A DNA stretch of 64,000 nt from Ophiobolus disseminans (GCA_010093685.1 MU006217.1:1120067-1184066); one strand, 5' to 3'. Numbered from the stretch's first letter, positions 20,957 to 32,448 are shown. Numbers and translations are program-made. Notes: generated by a model from the letters alone, not told the origin.

Positions 20957-22306
20957 ACGTCACTGGACAATCAATACACCACACATGCATGATTACCATG
21001 CCACACTATCACAAAGGCACTGGCCCGTGATTAATTACCTCAATCAACACCACAGAGGCATGATGCGTCATGTCTAGCTCGTGGCACACATCGTCGTGGT
21101 TAAAACTCGGCGGTGGGTGGAGGATTGTTGAATTTTTTTGGAGTTGTGGGAATTTGGAATTAATGAAAGTATGAAATCAAAACGAGACGTTCAGGAAAAT
21201 TAATGTGAATGTGATGAGAGTGATAAATTAAAGAGATGTGACGGACAAGACAGTATGCTACAGGTTGTAGACTGACAGTATGATATGATGATCGGAATGC
21301 GTTTTTGTAGAGAGAAAGACCGGACTTAAGTTCTTGCAACGGCTTTGTCAACACACAAAGCTGCCTTTACTATCCGACTTCGAGCAGGTTACAGTACACA
21401 TACGTTTCTATTTCCGCACAATCCCGCCTTCCTCCCTAGCATCCCGCCCAGACCCGAGCCCCTGTTCGTCCCTCTCATCTGCATTGTTTTGAACACGACC
21501 ACCTGGACTTCCTGAATCGTCATCTTCTCCGTGGTCTTGTGATTCGCACCGAGCATCTTTTTCGTGCTTCGTCTTTCCGCTTCGCCCACGCGAGGGCTGA
21601 GCGTGCAATTGATGTATGAGAGGTAGTCTTCTCTGCCTGGCTTGATGTAGGGCAGGGGAGGTAGTTCTGCTGCGTCAAAGGAGGAGTGCATTGTGAAGGT
21701 GAGATGGGTTGGGAGGTCTGGGATCACAAATTTGAGGTATGGGGGGATTCAAGTTGAACAACCTCAGGAGCTGCTGTCACATCGTGCAATTTTATTGTTT
21801 TGAGTGCGGTTTTGTGGTGTCGAACAAGGCGTTGAAGAACAATTCTAAGCTTTGGCGAAGGGTCGCCCTACCCGAGCGGATCTTCGCTGACACCCGCACC
21901 ACATTCGAGGAGCGTCAGTACTAGATTGTCAAGGAAAATCAGATCTTTGAAAAGAAGAGTGAATGGAGAATCCAGAGAACGGAGATTTAATGGACCAAGT
22001 ACAGTCGTACAAGTACAATAGTAGCGGATTACCATTGGATGTTTTACTAACGCAAAGAAAGATTGGCCGTGTGATGCGCCATTATGCCCTTGATGTCAAC
22101 ATTACTGTCGCTGGTTCGATAAAACTTACAAAAGAGAATGATGTCTGTAGATACGCCTGGCCGTCTGCGTATGAGTTCCGGCTCCAAGTTCCTACGCTCG
22201 ACCACTTGTAGCGTCGCTGATTCATGCCAGCACTAGTTCTGATTCGCTCGCAGCCATTCCAATGTAATGCACGAGGACCTCCTCAAGGTACAATCCCGCT
22301 CAACGT
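20957..22306. other. Intergenic region with one doubtful short frame
   Basis: The only frame of note is 21727-21389 on the minus strand (112 codons; about 100 aa from the second Met, MHSSFDAAELPPLPYIKPG). It has no recognisable motif, and the nearby 21408-21608 frame overlaps it. I do not call a gene. Confidence 0.35.
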
Positions 22307-23088
22307 CTATAGAGCCTTGCCACCCCTGTACCGTCCCGTCTTGAGATTGAAGGCACGCTGGTCCTTCAACCACCTTCGATATCCGGCTACGCTGCCGATC
22401 TTCTCGCCATAGTAGTCCGGTGGCGGGTTCGCGAGAGACGATGCGGTAGGGTCAACGCGGTGGCGCTTGATGCGGTTGAAGAAGCCGGAATCCTTCTGTG
22501 TGGTTGTTAGTTCCTGCTCATGTTGTGGCCGTTCCGTATCACTCTATCACTCACCGCTGTAAACTCCGCAAGCACGCCCCTATAGGCCACATTGAACACC
22601 TTGTTGCCAAAGATGGGCCCAATCAGCCATCCAGCGGCTAACATGCCAAACGTGCTCAATCCCATTAACATGAACGGGTCAAGCCCACCAAGCTGCGCTG
22701 ACAGGGTGGCATCGTAGCCGTTAGTCATCATCGTCGTGAGGCCGTAGTACGTGACAGCAACTGCGCCTACAACGGAACATCCCTGCCCGATTCTTCGGCG
22801 CGTTCGGCGCAGTGCGAAGAAGTCGTTCCATGTAAGCTTCGGTTGTTGTGTTGGTGGAACACCAGCTGTCGGCGGGGATGACGCTGTGGATGCATTTCGA
22901 ACCGTGACAGTGAATCTGCTAGGGAAGATGCGCCGAGGTGTGAAGGGAGCCGTCTGTTGATTTGGGGTTTTAGTGGGTCGTGTGCATGTGGAGAATGAAG
23001 CTGTGGCGGTCGAGATAGGAGCGAGGATGGCGGGCGGATGGCGGTTCGCGAATGCCCTCGCGGGACAGAAGGCGCTTCGCGCAAGCAT
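22307..23088 (-). CDS. PAM17: Presequence translocase-associated motor subunit Pam17, mitochondrial
   Basis: Two exons, 23088-22555 and 22495-22307, give 240 aa. The signature LTWNDFFALRRTRRRIGQG opens the conserved region. It is followed by two hydrophobic helices, with LGGLDPFMLMGLSTFG and GWLIGPIFGNKVFNVAYRG. Exon 2 supplies the C-terminus (FFNRIKRHRVDPTASS, PPPDYYGEKIGSVAGYRRWL). Pam17 is an inner-membrane subunit of the import motor working with TIM23 and mtHsp70. I chose ATG 23088 because it opens a presequence (MLARSAFCPARAFANRH). The 59-nt intron (22496-22554) has GTGAGT...CACACAG ends. Confidence 0.93.
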
Positions 23089-23471
23089 CGTGATCAATGT
23101 TCCGGTGCAAAGTGGAGAGGGTGAGGCACGTTTGAGCGTCCAAACTTTTGTCGCGATGTCTCGGATGCGGGAGGTCGGTCTTGGCAACCAGCTGCGGAAC
23201 GGGACACGCCACACTTTGATACGATAATATACCCCTCGTTGTGACTCTAAAGTGATACCGATGGTGATACAATCCGTGCTTCGTGTGTTTGCTTCGTTTG
23301 TGATGTTGACACTTCTCTTCGTTGGTACGTCATTTTGTTGAGCTCGGACTGCTGAGTCATCACATCGTCCATCTCAGGTCTCATCTCCCACACGCACAAC
23401 AACTGCATGTCACGTCGTCCATTGCCATCATGCTGAAGATCAGTTCACGAGCGTCACATTCCAACACCTAT
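23089..23471. other. Intergenic region between PAM17 and the SfnB-like gene
   Basis: Both neighbours are on the minus strand, so this is the upstream region of PAM17 and the 3' region of the SfnB-like gene. Nothing else seen. Confidence 0.45.
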
Positions 23472-24953
23472 TTACGTATACCACGTCGGCTCCGGAACCT
23501 CATCTAACAACTCATACCTCCCCAGTTCGCGATTCTTGTAAGCGACCGGATCATGCAAAGTATGCGTGCGAACATCTCTCCAGAACCGATCGAGCCCAAC
23601 CTTCTGACTGGTTGCCTTAGCTCCAGTGACCTCAAAAACACCAGCAGTAACGCGTAGTGCTGTGTCAGTCGTGACTACCTTGGTACTAGCGACCCACTCC
23701 GCAAGCTCACCGCGTTCACGCGCAGGGAGCTCTGCGCGCGCTGCCAAATCGCCCGAGTACCTGCCATATACCCGGCTGACTTGGTCTCCTGTATGATCTG
23801 CCAATGCAACAGCCGCTCGTAGATGAGCGTGAAAGTTCCCGTATCTTTCGAGGATGTAGAACTCGTCGGCGGCTTGCTCTTTGTTCTACGTTGCCGTCAG
23901 TACATGGGCAGCCATGTCGGGGTTTTGCACGTACGTCTCCGCCGAACGGCCATGCGCGCGTATTCTTCACCGTGTACTTTGATGCGTACTGCTGTGCCCC
24001 AAGAGCCATTCCAAGGTAGAAGTTGCTGAACACTAGCTGGATAGTAGGGAGCAGCAGTGATGCAAATGGGATTAGCAGGGCCTTTGGATCGGGCTCTTTC
24101 TTCTCAACATCCCAACCCAGCGCATCCGACCACGGGACCACTACGTCGCTGATCTCGACACTTCCAGACTCTGTCAAACGCAGCCCAATATTGTTCCAAT
24201 TGTGCGCAAATTGGATGCCCGGTTGATCAGTCTTTGCGAAGGCGAAAATGTGGTGCTCTGTACCCTCCAAGACGCCTTCCAGCACTGTCAAATCGGAGAT
24301 TACACCACCGGTATTGAAGTGTTTAAATCCGCTAAACAGGAGGTTTCCACCCTCGGACTTGATAGACAGATCGCTGTCTCTGGGATTGACGGCTCCACCA
24401 ATGAAGTAGTTGTTCTCTAAAATTAGCTTCTGGAGTCGATCCGCTTGTTGAGGACTGCCGACCACATTCGCCGTGGTGCTCCAGAGGAGATGGTATCCCA
24501 AAAGCATTCCTAAGGAGCTGGATATAGTCAGGAACAAATCACGTATGCGCAGGAACGTTTACTAACCCATCGGCTTCTGCAACCTTGCGAATCGCTTTGT
24601 AACCAACGCTCCACGACTGCTCTCCACCACCATACTTCTTCGGTCCCAGAAGTTTCAAAAGTCCAGCGTGCTTCAGTAGAGTTACTTCAGCCCGTGGAGA
24701 CTTGTTCTCCTGGTCTCTTATCACAACATCGATGGCAAGAATATCGGCAACTTCTTGGGCGCGTCCGAGCCAGCCATCTTCGTCTCGTGGAAATTGCAGA
24801 CCACTTCGACTCGTACTCTGCGTACCTGCAATCGTAAGACGGTTAGCGTGGACCTCTAGTACTATCCACTTGAAAGATGTGCATACACTGCTGGATCAGT
24901 AGAGGCGACTTCTCGTGCATTTCCCCGGGTATCATTGGTGCCATTGGTACCAT
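23472..24953 (-). CDS. DszC/SfnB-like flavin-dependent oxidoreductase (acyl-CoA dehydrogenase fold)
   Basis: Four exons (24953-24887, 24825-24567, 24517-23935, 23885-23472) give 440 aa. The fold is recognisable by LLKHAGLLKLLGPKKYGGGE, then EADGSLGMLLGYHLLWS, FIGGAVNPRDSDL, LLFSGFKHFNTGG and the C-terminal ERYGNFHAHLRAA. These fit the desulfurisation (DszC)/SfnB branch of the acyl-CoA dehydrogenase superfamily, flavin monooxygenases acting on organosulfur compounds, rather than true fatty-acid dehydrogenases. All three introns (61, 49 and 49 nt) were chosen because they restore conserved words across the junctions. The gene lies next to a GPR1-family transporter and 6 kb from an SfnG-like gene, which supports a sulfur-scavenging role. 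The substrate is not shown by the sequence. Confidence 0.85.
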
Positions 24954-25557
24954 GTGTAGCCATATTTGCAAAACACCAAATGAGTTTTGTTTCAGTGTGG
25001 TCCCGACCAGATTTATCACATCGGAAGACACGTCAGTCTGATGAAATGACAGCGGTAGTTCCCTTTTTCATGATACTATTTCACATGAAGACGGAGGTAT
25101 TGCGTGCGATGCCTCCACTTTGTGTCAATCATGCATGGTTGCGATGGCGAACCTCGCGGTGGAAATGGTGTGATGTGGGCCACGAGGGCAAAATTTGTAT
25201 ATCGCTGGAAGTCACCGTATGGTATACATTCCTTTTTCTACAACCAACACACGCAGTTGTCAATTGGATTGACGGCGGATGATGTTCTCCCAAGCTACCT
25301 AGGTGATGGCACTCCGAAACTAGCCAGGACTCGCTTAACTACTGATCGGCATAACTACTACCCACCAAGACCGCAACGCCATCTTTGCCTCGATCGCATC
25401 ATACTTACGGATCCCTATCATCCAATTGAAAGCACAACACACTCACACAATCTGTCGAAAACGATAGTTCATCGGACAGACAATATCAACCGAGAGGGGC
25501 ATTCAGATGTCTCTTTTGACCAAACCACGAACGGGCTGTCTGCGGACTAAGCTCCGC
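24954..25557. other. Intergenic region, nothing supported
   Basis: Upstream of the SfnB-like gene and downstream of the GPR1-family gene, both minus strand. No gene seen. Confidence 0.45.
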
Positions 25558-26482
25558 CTACTGAGTCTTCCTAGTCTTCGCAAAGTACCTTGAAGTATCT
25601 CCCAGCGGTAGTTCAACGATTGAATCCTTCAGCAAGAGGTGGAATGTCAAATACCTAAGAGTATTAGCTCTGGTCTCATGTCGGCGTCTCAACTTACCAT
25701 CCAATAACTCCGGCAACGAAGCAGAAGCCACCCCCTCCCTTCTTCAACGCATTTGAGCCTTTCGGGTGTCCGTCGGCTGCCGCAAAGTAGCTGACCGCAA
25801 CCAGTAAAAAGCCAAGTTCTACTGTAAAGAAAATGCCAATGTAGACCAAGTTAGTTCGCAAAGAAGCGACCACGAACGTGAGAGCAAAGACTGTCCATAC
25901 TACGGATTGGTCAATCAACGCAGAACTTTCACGATGCAACCTGGAACCTACGTATCATGAAGAACCCCAGGGCATTGTTGAGCTCCTTGGTGTCGTCGCC
26001 ATATGCCTCGATCACTCCAAACGCAGGAGTCAGGATTGCACCATAACCTGCATAAAACAAGCCTGTCTTGGTTAGCTTCTACACTAGAAGCGGACAATTT
26101 GGCATACCAAAAGCGCTAAACACCGTGTATGCGAAACCGTTCCCGATTGACAGCTCCCATTGCGCTGTAACAACAAGTCCGAATGCGGAAGCGAAGAAGA
26201 AGTTGGCGACGAACACATTGTTTGTCGTGACTCCCCTCCATTCCATGAGGCTAAGCGATAAGGTAGTCAACGTTACCGCAAATACACCAATTGGGAGTGC
26301 CGTCTATAGAAGTCAGCCAAGTTCAATTTCAACTGCATACAAAAACTTACCCCAGCACCCAGACTCTTTGGAGCGGCTGCGATTGGGATGACACTCTTAA
26401 GAGTCTGTTGTTTTTCAATATCGGTATAACCGACGCGAGCTTTTCCACTACGTTGCAGATCATCTGTGGAGGAGGATGGCAT
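25558..26482 (-). CDS. GPR1/FUN34/YaaH family membrane transporter
   Basis: Five exons (26482-26351, 26303-26108, 26062-25952, 25899-25698, 25654-25558) give 245 aa. After a hydrophilic N-terminus there are about six hydrophobic spans: ALPIGVFAVTLTTLSLSL, a NNVFVANFFFASAFGLVV region, FSAFGLFYAGYGAILTPAFG, ELNNALGFFMILW, FALTFVVASL and IGIFFTVELGFLLVAVSY. These match the acetate/ammonium transporter family (Ady2/Ato, SatP). The usual family signature NPAPLGL at the first span reads TALPIGV here, a marked divergence. Introns are 43-52 nt with clean GT-AG ends. Its position beside sulfur-metabolism genes suggests uptake or export of a small acid, which is an inference. Confidence 0.88.
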
Positions 26483-27065
26483 CTTGAATATGACTTTCTT
26501 GAAGGATGTGATAGAGTTGTAGCCCTCTTCAGGTGAGTTCGTTGCGCATTTCGACTATGTATTCTCATGATCTTACGTTCACTGGAGCCTGCATGGCGTG
26601 CTATCCTACCGACGTCAAATGCGTAGTATTCATGACTGTATCTTGTCGATCGAAGACGAGATCGCTCAGAGACATGAGCCGTGCGTCTCTCCGAGATACC
26701 TGGAAAAGTTGCCGGCAAATATTGGCCGTTGGACTAAGAACGACTACCAAGCGGGAAAGAATGACGCGTCTCATAGCGTGACTTTTGAAAGGCCCGTCTC
26801 TTAATCAAGTGGCTTGTCATTTCCTCATATAAGATGTACATAGCCGGGCTTGTCCGCTGCAAGGGAGTACGCACTACGAACCCGTTAATCGCCGGAAACA
26901 GCATCTTGGCTTAGATCTATGTACTCGAGTACCCTTTCAGATCCTACCGGGAGCTGGTATTATGCGACTAGGGTCTTAGTAAATCACAGAAGCTAGGAAT
27001 AATGATACACTATCCTGTATATCTACAGACACTTTTTAGAATCTCAAAGAATAACCATATACGTA
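26483..27065. other. Intergenic region between the transporter and the Tc1-like element
   Basis: Upstream region of the GPR1-family gene. No gene seen; TA at 27064-27065 is the target of the transposon that follows. Confidence 0.5.
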
Positions 27066-27228
27066 CAGTACTAGGTCAAAAGTTTCCGCCGCCAAGGTCG
27101 ACTAGCGTAAAATCAACATGGTGTCGCAAAAGTTTGCAGTATTGTAGCTCAATGACCATATGTTCAAATTAAATTTTTTTTTGGTGTTTTGGTGTTGCAT
27201 TAATTCAATATTTTGTTTGCCAGCCTTG

Positions 27229-28332
27229 CGCTTTCCATACGGCATAGAGGCGTCAAGGCATTGACATGATGAGTTGCTTGATGAGCTTCTTGGGTATGCT
27301 TTGCCAACACACTTTCAACGCCTCACAGAAGCCATCCCACTCATCCTGAGCCTGGCTATAGTTGTTGTATTGTGGATAGAGCTTGTGCATGCGTCTTTTG
27401 AGCACCCACCAGAGGTGCTCAATTGGGTTAAGGTCTAGTGAATAGGCGGGCCAATCTATCGCGTTGATGTAGTGCTCCTGATGAAAAGCCATCACTGCGC
27501 GCGAGCGGTGTATGCCCACCCCATCCTGCATAAACAACTGAGAGCGGCAATAGTGAGGCAGGAGACCTTTTGTCAAGGCTTCCATGTAACTTTTAGCGGA
27601 GTAGCCACGCTTTTTGGCATCAGGATCGCGCTCCATGATGACCAGTTTGCTCCTCTGAGCCACCCCCCGTTCATCCAACCACACACAACCCCACACCATC
27701 TGTGCTGGCTTCCTGCTTGTTCCTACAGGATCTAGCATCTCAGGCTTCCATTTCTCCCAAGGAAAATGAAAGCACCACTCCTGATTTGCTCTAGAGCCCT
27801 TTTGAACTGAGCACTCATCTGAGAACTTGAGGGTGCGCTGACCCCATAGGAAGTAGCGGTACTTGCGAGCAAACTTGAGGCGCTCATGAGCATGGGCCCG
27901 GGTGAACTTTGGATGCTTTTTAGCCTTGTGATTGGTGAGGCCACGTCTGCGGAGCTCCCTGTACAATGTGGAGCGGCTGGGTGGCTTTAAAGGGGTGCCC
28001 TTAGCATTTACAAATATGATGTCTTCCTGGAGTACTGAGTACTCCATCTTTGGAGTTGACCACACCTTTCTGTAGATGATTTTTTTCTGCTGTTTTAATA
28101 GAACAGGTGGTCGCCCGCTGCGAGGTTTATCCTAAATGCTGCCTGTTTGGTGGTATTTTGTGCATAGGACGCAAATTGTTTGTTCACCCCGCTGTATGGC
28201 CCGTGCGACTTCCGGCACTGTCATTCCACTCTTGAGCATCCCAATGGCCTGGTCACGCGTCGCAGGACTTATATTTCGACTCCTGCGCACATTTTGATCT
28301 ACCTCTTGTCCAAATTGACGTTGTGGTGGCAT
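27229..28332 (-). pseudogene. Tc1-like DDE transposase with one internal stop
   Basis: The frame starts at about 28332 (MPPQRQFGQEV) with a helix-turn-helix (ARDQAIGMLKSGMTVPEVAR-like). It meets TAG near 28133-28135 in TGSI*DKPRSGRPP, then continues in frame to about 27229. The catalytic positions are visible: TLKFSDECS, LFMQDGVGIHRSR and YSLDLNPIEHLWW, the D..D..34D spacing typical of Tc1. Except for the single stop the protein looks intact, so it is either recently inactivated or the stop is a sequencing error. Confidence 0.85.
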
Positions 28333-28392
28333 AGTTACAACGCGTTGAAGTTGGTGTTGTGATGTTGGTGATGGAAGTTGGACGCTACTGTA

Positions 28393-30487
28393 CCATGGGG
28401 TTCGAGGCAACGCCCGTTTCGGGGCAACGCCCATGAACACCAAAACCTGCCCACCAACTTAAGTGAATTGATTCACCACCACCACATGCTGCAATTACCT
28501 GAGAGTGAATGGAATAGTCAAACAAGGCAATGCGGTCAATTTCTACAATCTAAGTTTACTTGGAATAGTGATGCTGCACCCTGACCTGGTCTTTTTAGGT
28601 GGGGGTGCTTGGGATAATTCACTACCACCACCACCACCAGCACCTTCAGTGCACTCCTCTACAACCTTCCTTTTTAGGCCCTGTTTCTTTAAGCCTGTGA
28701 ATTGAGCCTTTTAGGATTGACGCGCAAATTTCCAGGCATCTGCAGCTTGTTTTTCCATCTCTTTTTGTTGTTTCTTTTGGGCCTGTTTCTGAGCCTTCCT
28801 TTCCTTCTCCTTNNNNNNNNNNNNNNNNNNNNNNNNNNNNNNNNNNNNNNNNNNNNNNNNNNNNNNNNNNNNNNNNNNNNNNNNNNNNNNNNNNNNNNNN
28901 NNNNNNNNNNNNNNNNNNNNNNNNNNNNNNNNNNNNNNNNNNNNNNNNNNNNNNNNNNNNNNNNNNNNNNNNNNNNNNNNNNNNNNNNNNNNNNNNNNNN
29001 NNNNNNNNNNNNNNNNNNNNNNNNNNNNNNNNNNNNNNNNNNNNNNNNNNNNNNNNNNNNNNNNNNNNNNNNNNNNNNNNNNNNNNNNNNNNNNNNNNNN
29101 NNNNNNNNNNNNNNNNNNNNNNNNNNNNNNNNNNNNNNNNNNNNNNNNNNNNNNNNNNNNNNNNNNNNNNNNNNNNNNNNNNNNNNNNNNNNNNNNNNNN
29201 NNNNNNNNNNNNNNNNNNNNNNNNNNNNNNNNNNNNNNNNNNNNNNNNNNNNNNNNNNNNNNNNNNNNNNNNNNNNNNNNNNNNNNNNNNNNNNNNNNNN
29301 NNNNNNNNNNNNNNNNNNNNNNNNNNNNNNNNNNNNNNNNNNNNNNNNNNNNNNNNNNNNNNNNNNNNNNNNNNNNNNNNNNNNNNNNNNNNNNNNNNNN
29401 NNNNNNNNNNNNNNNNNNNNNNNNNNNNNNNNNNNNNNNNNNNNNNNNNNNNNNNNNNNNNNNNNNNNNNNNNNNNNNNNNNNNNNNNNNNNNNNNNNNN
29501 NNNNNNNNNNNNNNNNNNNNNNNNNNNNNNNNNNNNNNNNNNNNNNNNNNNNNNNNNNNNNNNNNNNNNNNNNNNNNNNNNNNNNNNNNNNNNNNNNNNN
29601 NNNNNNNNNNNNNNNNNNNNNNNNNNNNNNNNNNNNNNNNNNNNNNNNNNNNNNNNNNNNNNNNNNNNNNNNNNNNNNNNNNNNNNNNNNNNNNNNNNNN
29701 NNNNNNNNNNNNAGGTATCTCTGATATTACCGTGAAGTCCTTCAAATATGACACCAGGTGGGAGAACAGTTCCATCAGCTCCAATACAGGCTATAGTGGA
29801 TATCCACTCTCTACTCCCATCTTGAATAGCCTCTTTCACTTGCCCACTCTCCCACAAAGCTCTGCTGAAGATCCTCTTGCTTTTCCCAATCTTTCCAATC
29901 ATGAAGCCCTTTTCATCCATATTGTATGAATTCTCAGGGAGAATTGAATACTCAGTGATCTTAGCCTCCAGAAGATTAAAGTATAGGTTGTACTTCTTCA
30001 CTGAATCAGCTTTGTAGCGATTGTGGTCCATTCCAGCAGTCCATTTGAGGATGAGAGATTCACTGTGGCGCTCCACAAACCTCCCAACCCACCCTTCTCC
30101 CACATCCTTTTTGGCCACCCCACATGCAAAGTTCTGCATCATCTCTCTGGTAGGTGAAAGGCCCCTCAAGGTCAGCCCATTGAGATACTTCACCGGCTCC
30201 CTCTCTTGGTGGACACTGAGTAGTTGCATGGTGGCTGCAGCCTCTTCTCTTGTGCCTTGAACACCTCTGTGTCTTCTGGATAGTGTAGATCTGTTCACAC
30301 CATACGTGTCAGCAATTTGTTGGTACGAGAATTTTTTGCCTTTATCCAGGCTTTCAATTGCTGCCAGTGCCTCCTCCATTGCTCAAATATTGGTGGTGTG
30401 GTGGGTGATTGAAGTTTGGGGTGAATACAGGGGTTGAGTTTCCCTGCGGGCGTTGCCCCGCACCGGGCGTTGCCTCGGATCCCACGG
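28393..30487 (-). mobile_element. pogo-3: pogo-type transposon nested in the Tc1-like element
   Basis: Inverted ends start CCATGGGGTTCGAGGC at 28393 and mirror CCGTGGGATCCGAGGC at 30487, each about 40 bp and each with a doublet of GGCAACGCCC 17 bp apart. The TA duplication is at 28391-28392 and 30488-30489. The minus strand reads a pogo transposase from 30379 (MEEALAAIESLDKGKKFSYQ, STLSRRHRG, YNMDEKGFMIGK) until a gap of 900 N (28813-29712). Its basic C-terminus reappears at about 28711-28812 (KEKERKAQKQAQKK). Whether the transposase is intact cannot be judged across the gap. The total of 2,095 bp matches the other two pogo elements, so the gap size is about right. Confidence 0.9.
28813..29712. 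other. Assembly gap of 900 N
   Basis: Run of N inside pogo-3. Frames drawn through it are meaningless. Confidence 0.99.
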
Positions 30488-30524
30488 TACATAGCGCGGC
30501 GGAAACTTTTGACACCCGACTGTA

Positions 30525-30824
30525 GATGTAGACGTTAAGCTTAACCTTTTTTCCTAGCCGTCAAGCTCAGCCTTTTCCGGCCTTTACGACGTACTGAGAG
30601 CTAGGGTCAAAATGCGGGACCCCGCATGGCACAATTCGCTCGTCTCAGCACGTCATCTTGCTCTCCATGCACTCAACCTTGCAACCCAGCAAGATAGTCC
30701 AACATATCGATCAACATCATATTGCATCATCGACATAGCTCTAAAATTATGAGCTCTTAGTGGAGCAGGCGATTAAAAGTCAATAAATGAATACGCACTT
30801 TCACAATCCTCAAGACTCGACACA
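30525..30824. promoter_or_regulatory. Upstream region of sfnG, abutting the transposon
   Basis: Only about 300 bp separate the Tc1-like element from the sfnG start, so the insertion may have truncated or replaced part of the promoter. No specific site recognised. Confidence 0.5.
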
Positions 30825-32111
30825 ATGGCACACGCATCTAAGAAAGTGAAGTACGAGCACAATTCAACAAAGTCAGATACCAATGGCTTCACTCCGGTCA
30901 AGCAACTTGACCTGAACCAGGATCCAAGTCGCATACTATTTGCGTAAGTTTTAATTTTGCTGTTGTTTGCAGCGGCATTCGCTAAAGTACCGCGCAGATA
31001 CTGGGTTCCCAACGTGTCCGGAGGCCTAGTAATCTCCAAAATTCCTCAAAAGACCTCCTGGGATCTTGCTTCGAACGTCCGCTACGCTCAAGCAGCCGAA
31101 GCAACAGGCTTCGAATATGCCCTCACGCAAATTCGCTTCACCGCCTCATACGGCGCCGCGAACCAACATGAAAGCGTCTCGTTCTCACAAGCCCTACTCC
31201 ATAACACAACTCGACTGAAAGTCATTGCCGCGATTCTCCCCGGACCATGGAACCCAGCCGTCGTCGCAAAGCAAATTGCGTCCATCGACAACTACACCAA
31301 TGGCCGCATCGCAGTAAACATCGTATCCGGCTGGTTCAAGGGCGAGTTCACATCCATCGGCCAATGGTGGCTCGACCACTCCGAGCGGTACCGCCGCTCG
31401 AACGAATTCATCCGCGCTGTGAAAGGCATCTGGACCGCTGGCGAAGAAGGCTTCACCTTCGGCGGCGACTTCTATCAATTTCGCGACTACCACCTATCGC
31501 CCAAACCGCTGCAGAAGCCACATCCAGAGATCTTTCAGGGCGGTAATAGTGATGACGCGCGGGTGAATGGCGCTGAGGTGTCAGATTGGTACTTCATGAA
31601 CGGCAACGACCTCGATGGGTTCCGGGACCAGATCGCCGACGTCAAAGCTCGAGCTAGGAAAGTAGGCAGAGAAGACCACGTACGTTTCGCAGTGAACGGC
31701 TTCGTCATCCTACGCGACACCGAAGAAGAAGCATTCCACGTCCTCCAAGAAATTCAAGGAAAAGCCGATGCAGAAGCCATCAAGGCATTCCAAGACGCGG
31801 TCAAGCAGGCAGGCGCTAGCACGTCCAACAAGGAAGGCATGTGGGCTAACAGTAAAGCCGAAGATCTGGTGCAGTACAACGACGGCTTTAAGACAAAGTT
31901 GATCGGTACGAAGGAGCAGATTGCAGAGCGCATTGTGTTGCTGAAGGCGTTGGGTGTGAATTTGATCCTGACGGCATTCTTGCACTATGAAGATGACATT
32001 GAGAGGTTTGGGAAAGAGGTTCTGCCGCTTGTGAGGAAGTTGGAGGCGGATGGAAGGGGCGTGGATGTGGAAGATGAGATCGGGAGGACGGGGGATGTTT
32101 ATAGGAAGTAG
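30825..32111 (+). CDS. sfnG: FMNH2-dependent dimethylsulfone monooxygenase (SfnG-like)
   Basis: Two exons, 30825-30943 and 30998-32111, give 410 aa. The luciferase-like flavin monooxygenase fold is clear and closest to SfnG: FAYWVPNVSGGLVISKI across the splice, YALTQIRFTASYGA, VIAAILPGPWNP, GRIAVNIVSGWFKGEFTS, HPEIFQGGNSDDAR and DLVQYNDGFKTKLIGT. In Pseudomonas this enzyme oxidises dimethylsulfone to methanesulfinate for use as sulfur source. The similarity to the bacterial protein is very high by eye, which fits horizontal transfer, although fungal homologues exist. The 54-nt intron uses GTAAGT and the second available AG (CGCGCAG); the first AG gives a stop. A reduced-flavin supplier is needed but not seen here. 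Confidence 0.9.
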
Positions 32112-32448
32112 GGAAGCCTGGTGAGGAGATTAGAGGAAGAAGGGAGGATGTTGATGGTAAGATCAGGAGAAACGGGGATGTTTAGAGGAAATAAAGATGC
32201 CATTGTTCTTGTTTGACTTGACGCTAAGAGAGACTGGCCATTCTCACCAGCCTAATCTAGTGTTCTGACATTCCAGGTCCCCAAATTGGATATCTTTCTA
32301 GGTCCTGTTACTTCATAGGTTCCTCCACTGCCTTGTATTTGATGTAGTGCTGTCTCTTTTATGAGCTGGTATAGTTATGATACGGGATGCGGTACGTACT
32401 GTTTCTTCTTGCTTGTCCTTTTGCGGCAAAGCACACTGTTCCGACACC
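32112..32448. other. Convergent intergenic region
   Basis: 3' regions of sfnG and the MYND-A gene. Nothing recognised. Confidence 0.45.

Larger units (their letters stand above)
27066..30522 (-). mobile_element. Tc1-like transposon interrupted by a nested pogo element
   Basis: Inverted ends 27066-27092 and 30496-30522 (27 bp each, CAGT...TCAAAAGTTTCCGCCGC, differing only near the tip) are flanked by TA at 27064-27065 and 30523-30524. Without the nested pogo-3 element the length is about 1.36 kb, normal for Tc1/mariner. The right-hand 33 bp were separated from the rest by the later insertion. It sits between the GPR1-family transporter and sfnG. Confidence 0.92.

Noticed and set aside
24826..24886. 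Reading through instead of splicing in the SfnB-like gene
   Set aside because: The unspliced frame stops after GPR at 24843; the GTATGC...CTAAC...GCAG intron joins to the conserved block.
28646..30379. Three long frames through the N run (28646-30379, 28702-29724, 28711-29784)
   Set aside because: They exist only because N carries no stops; only the transposase parts outside the gap are real.
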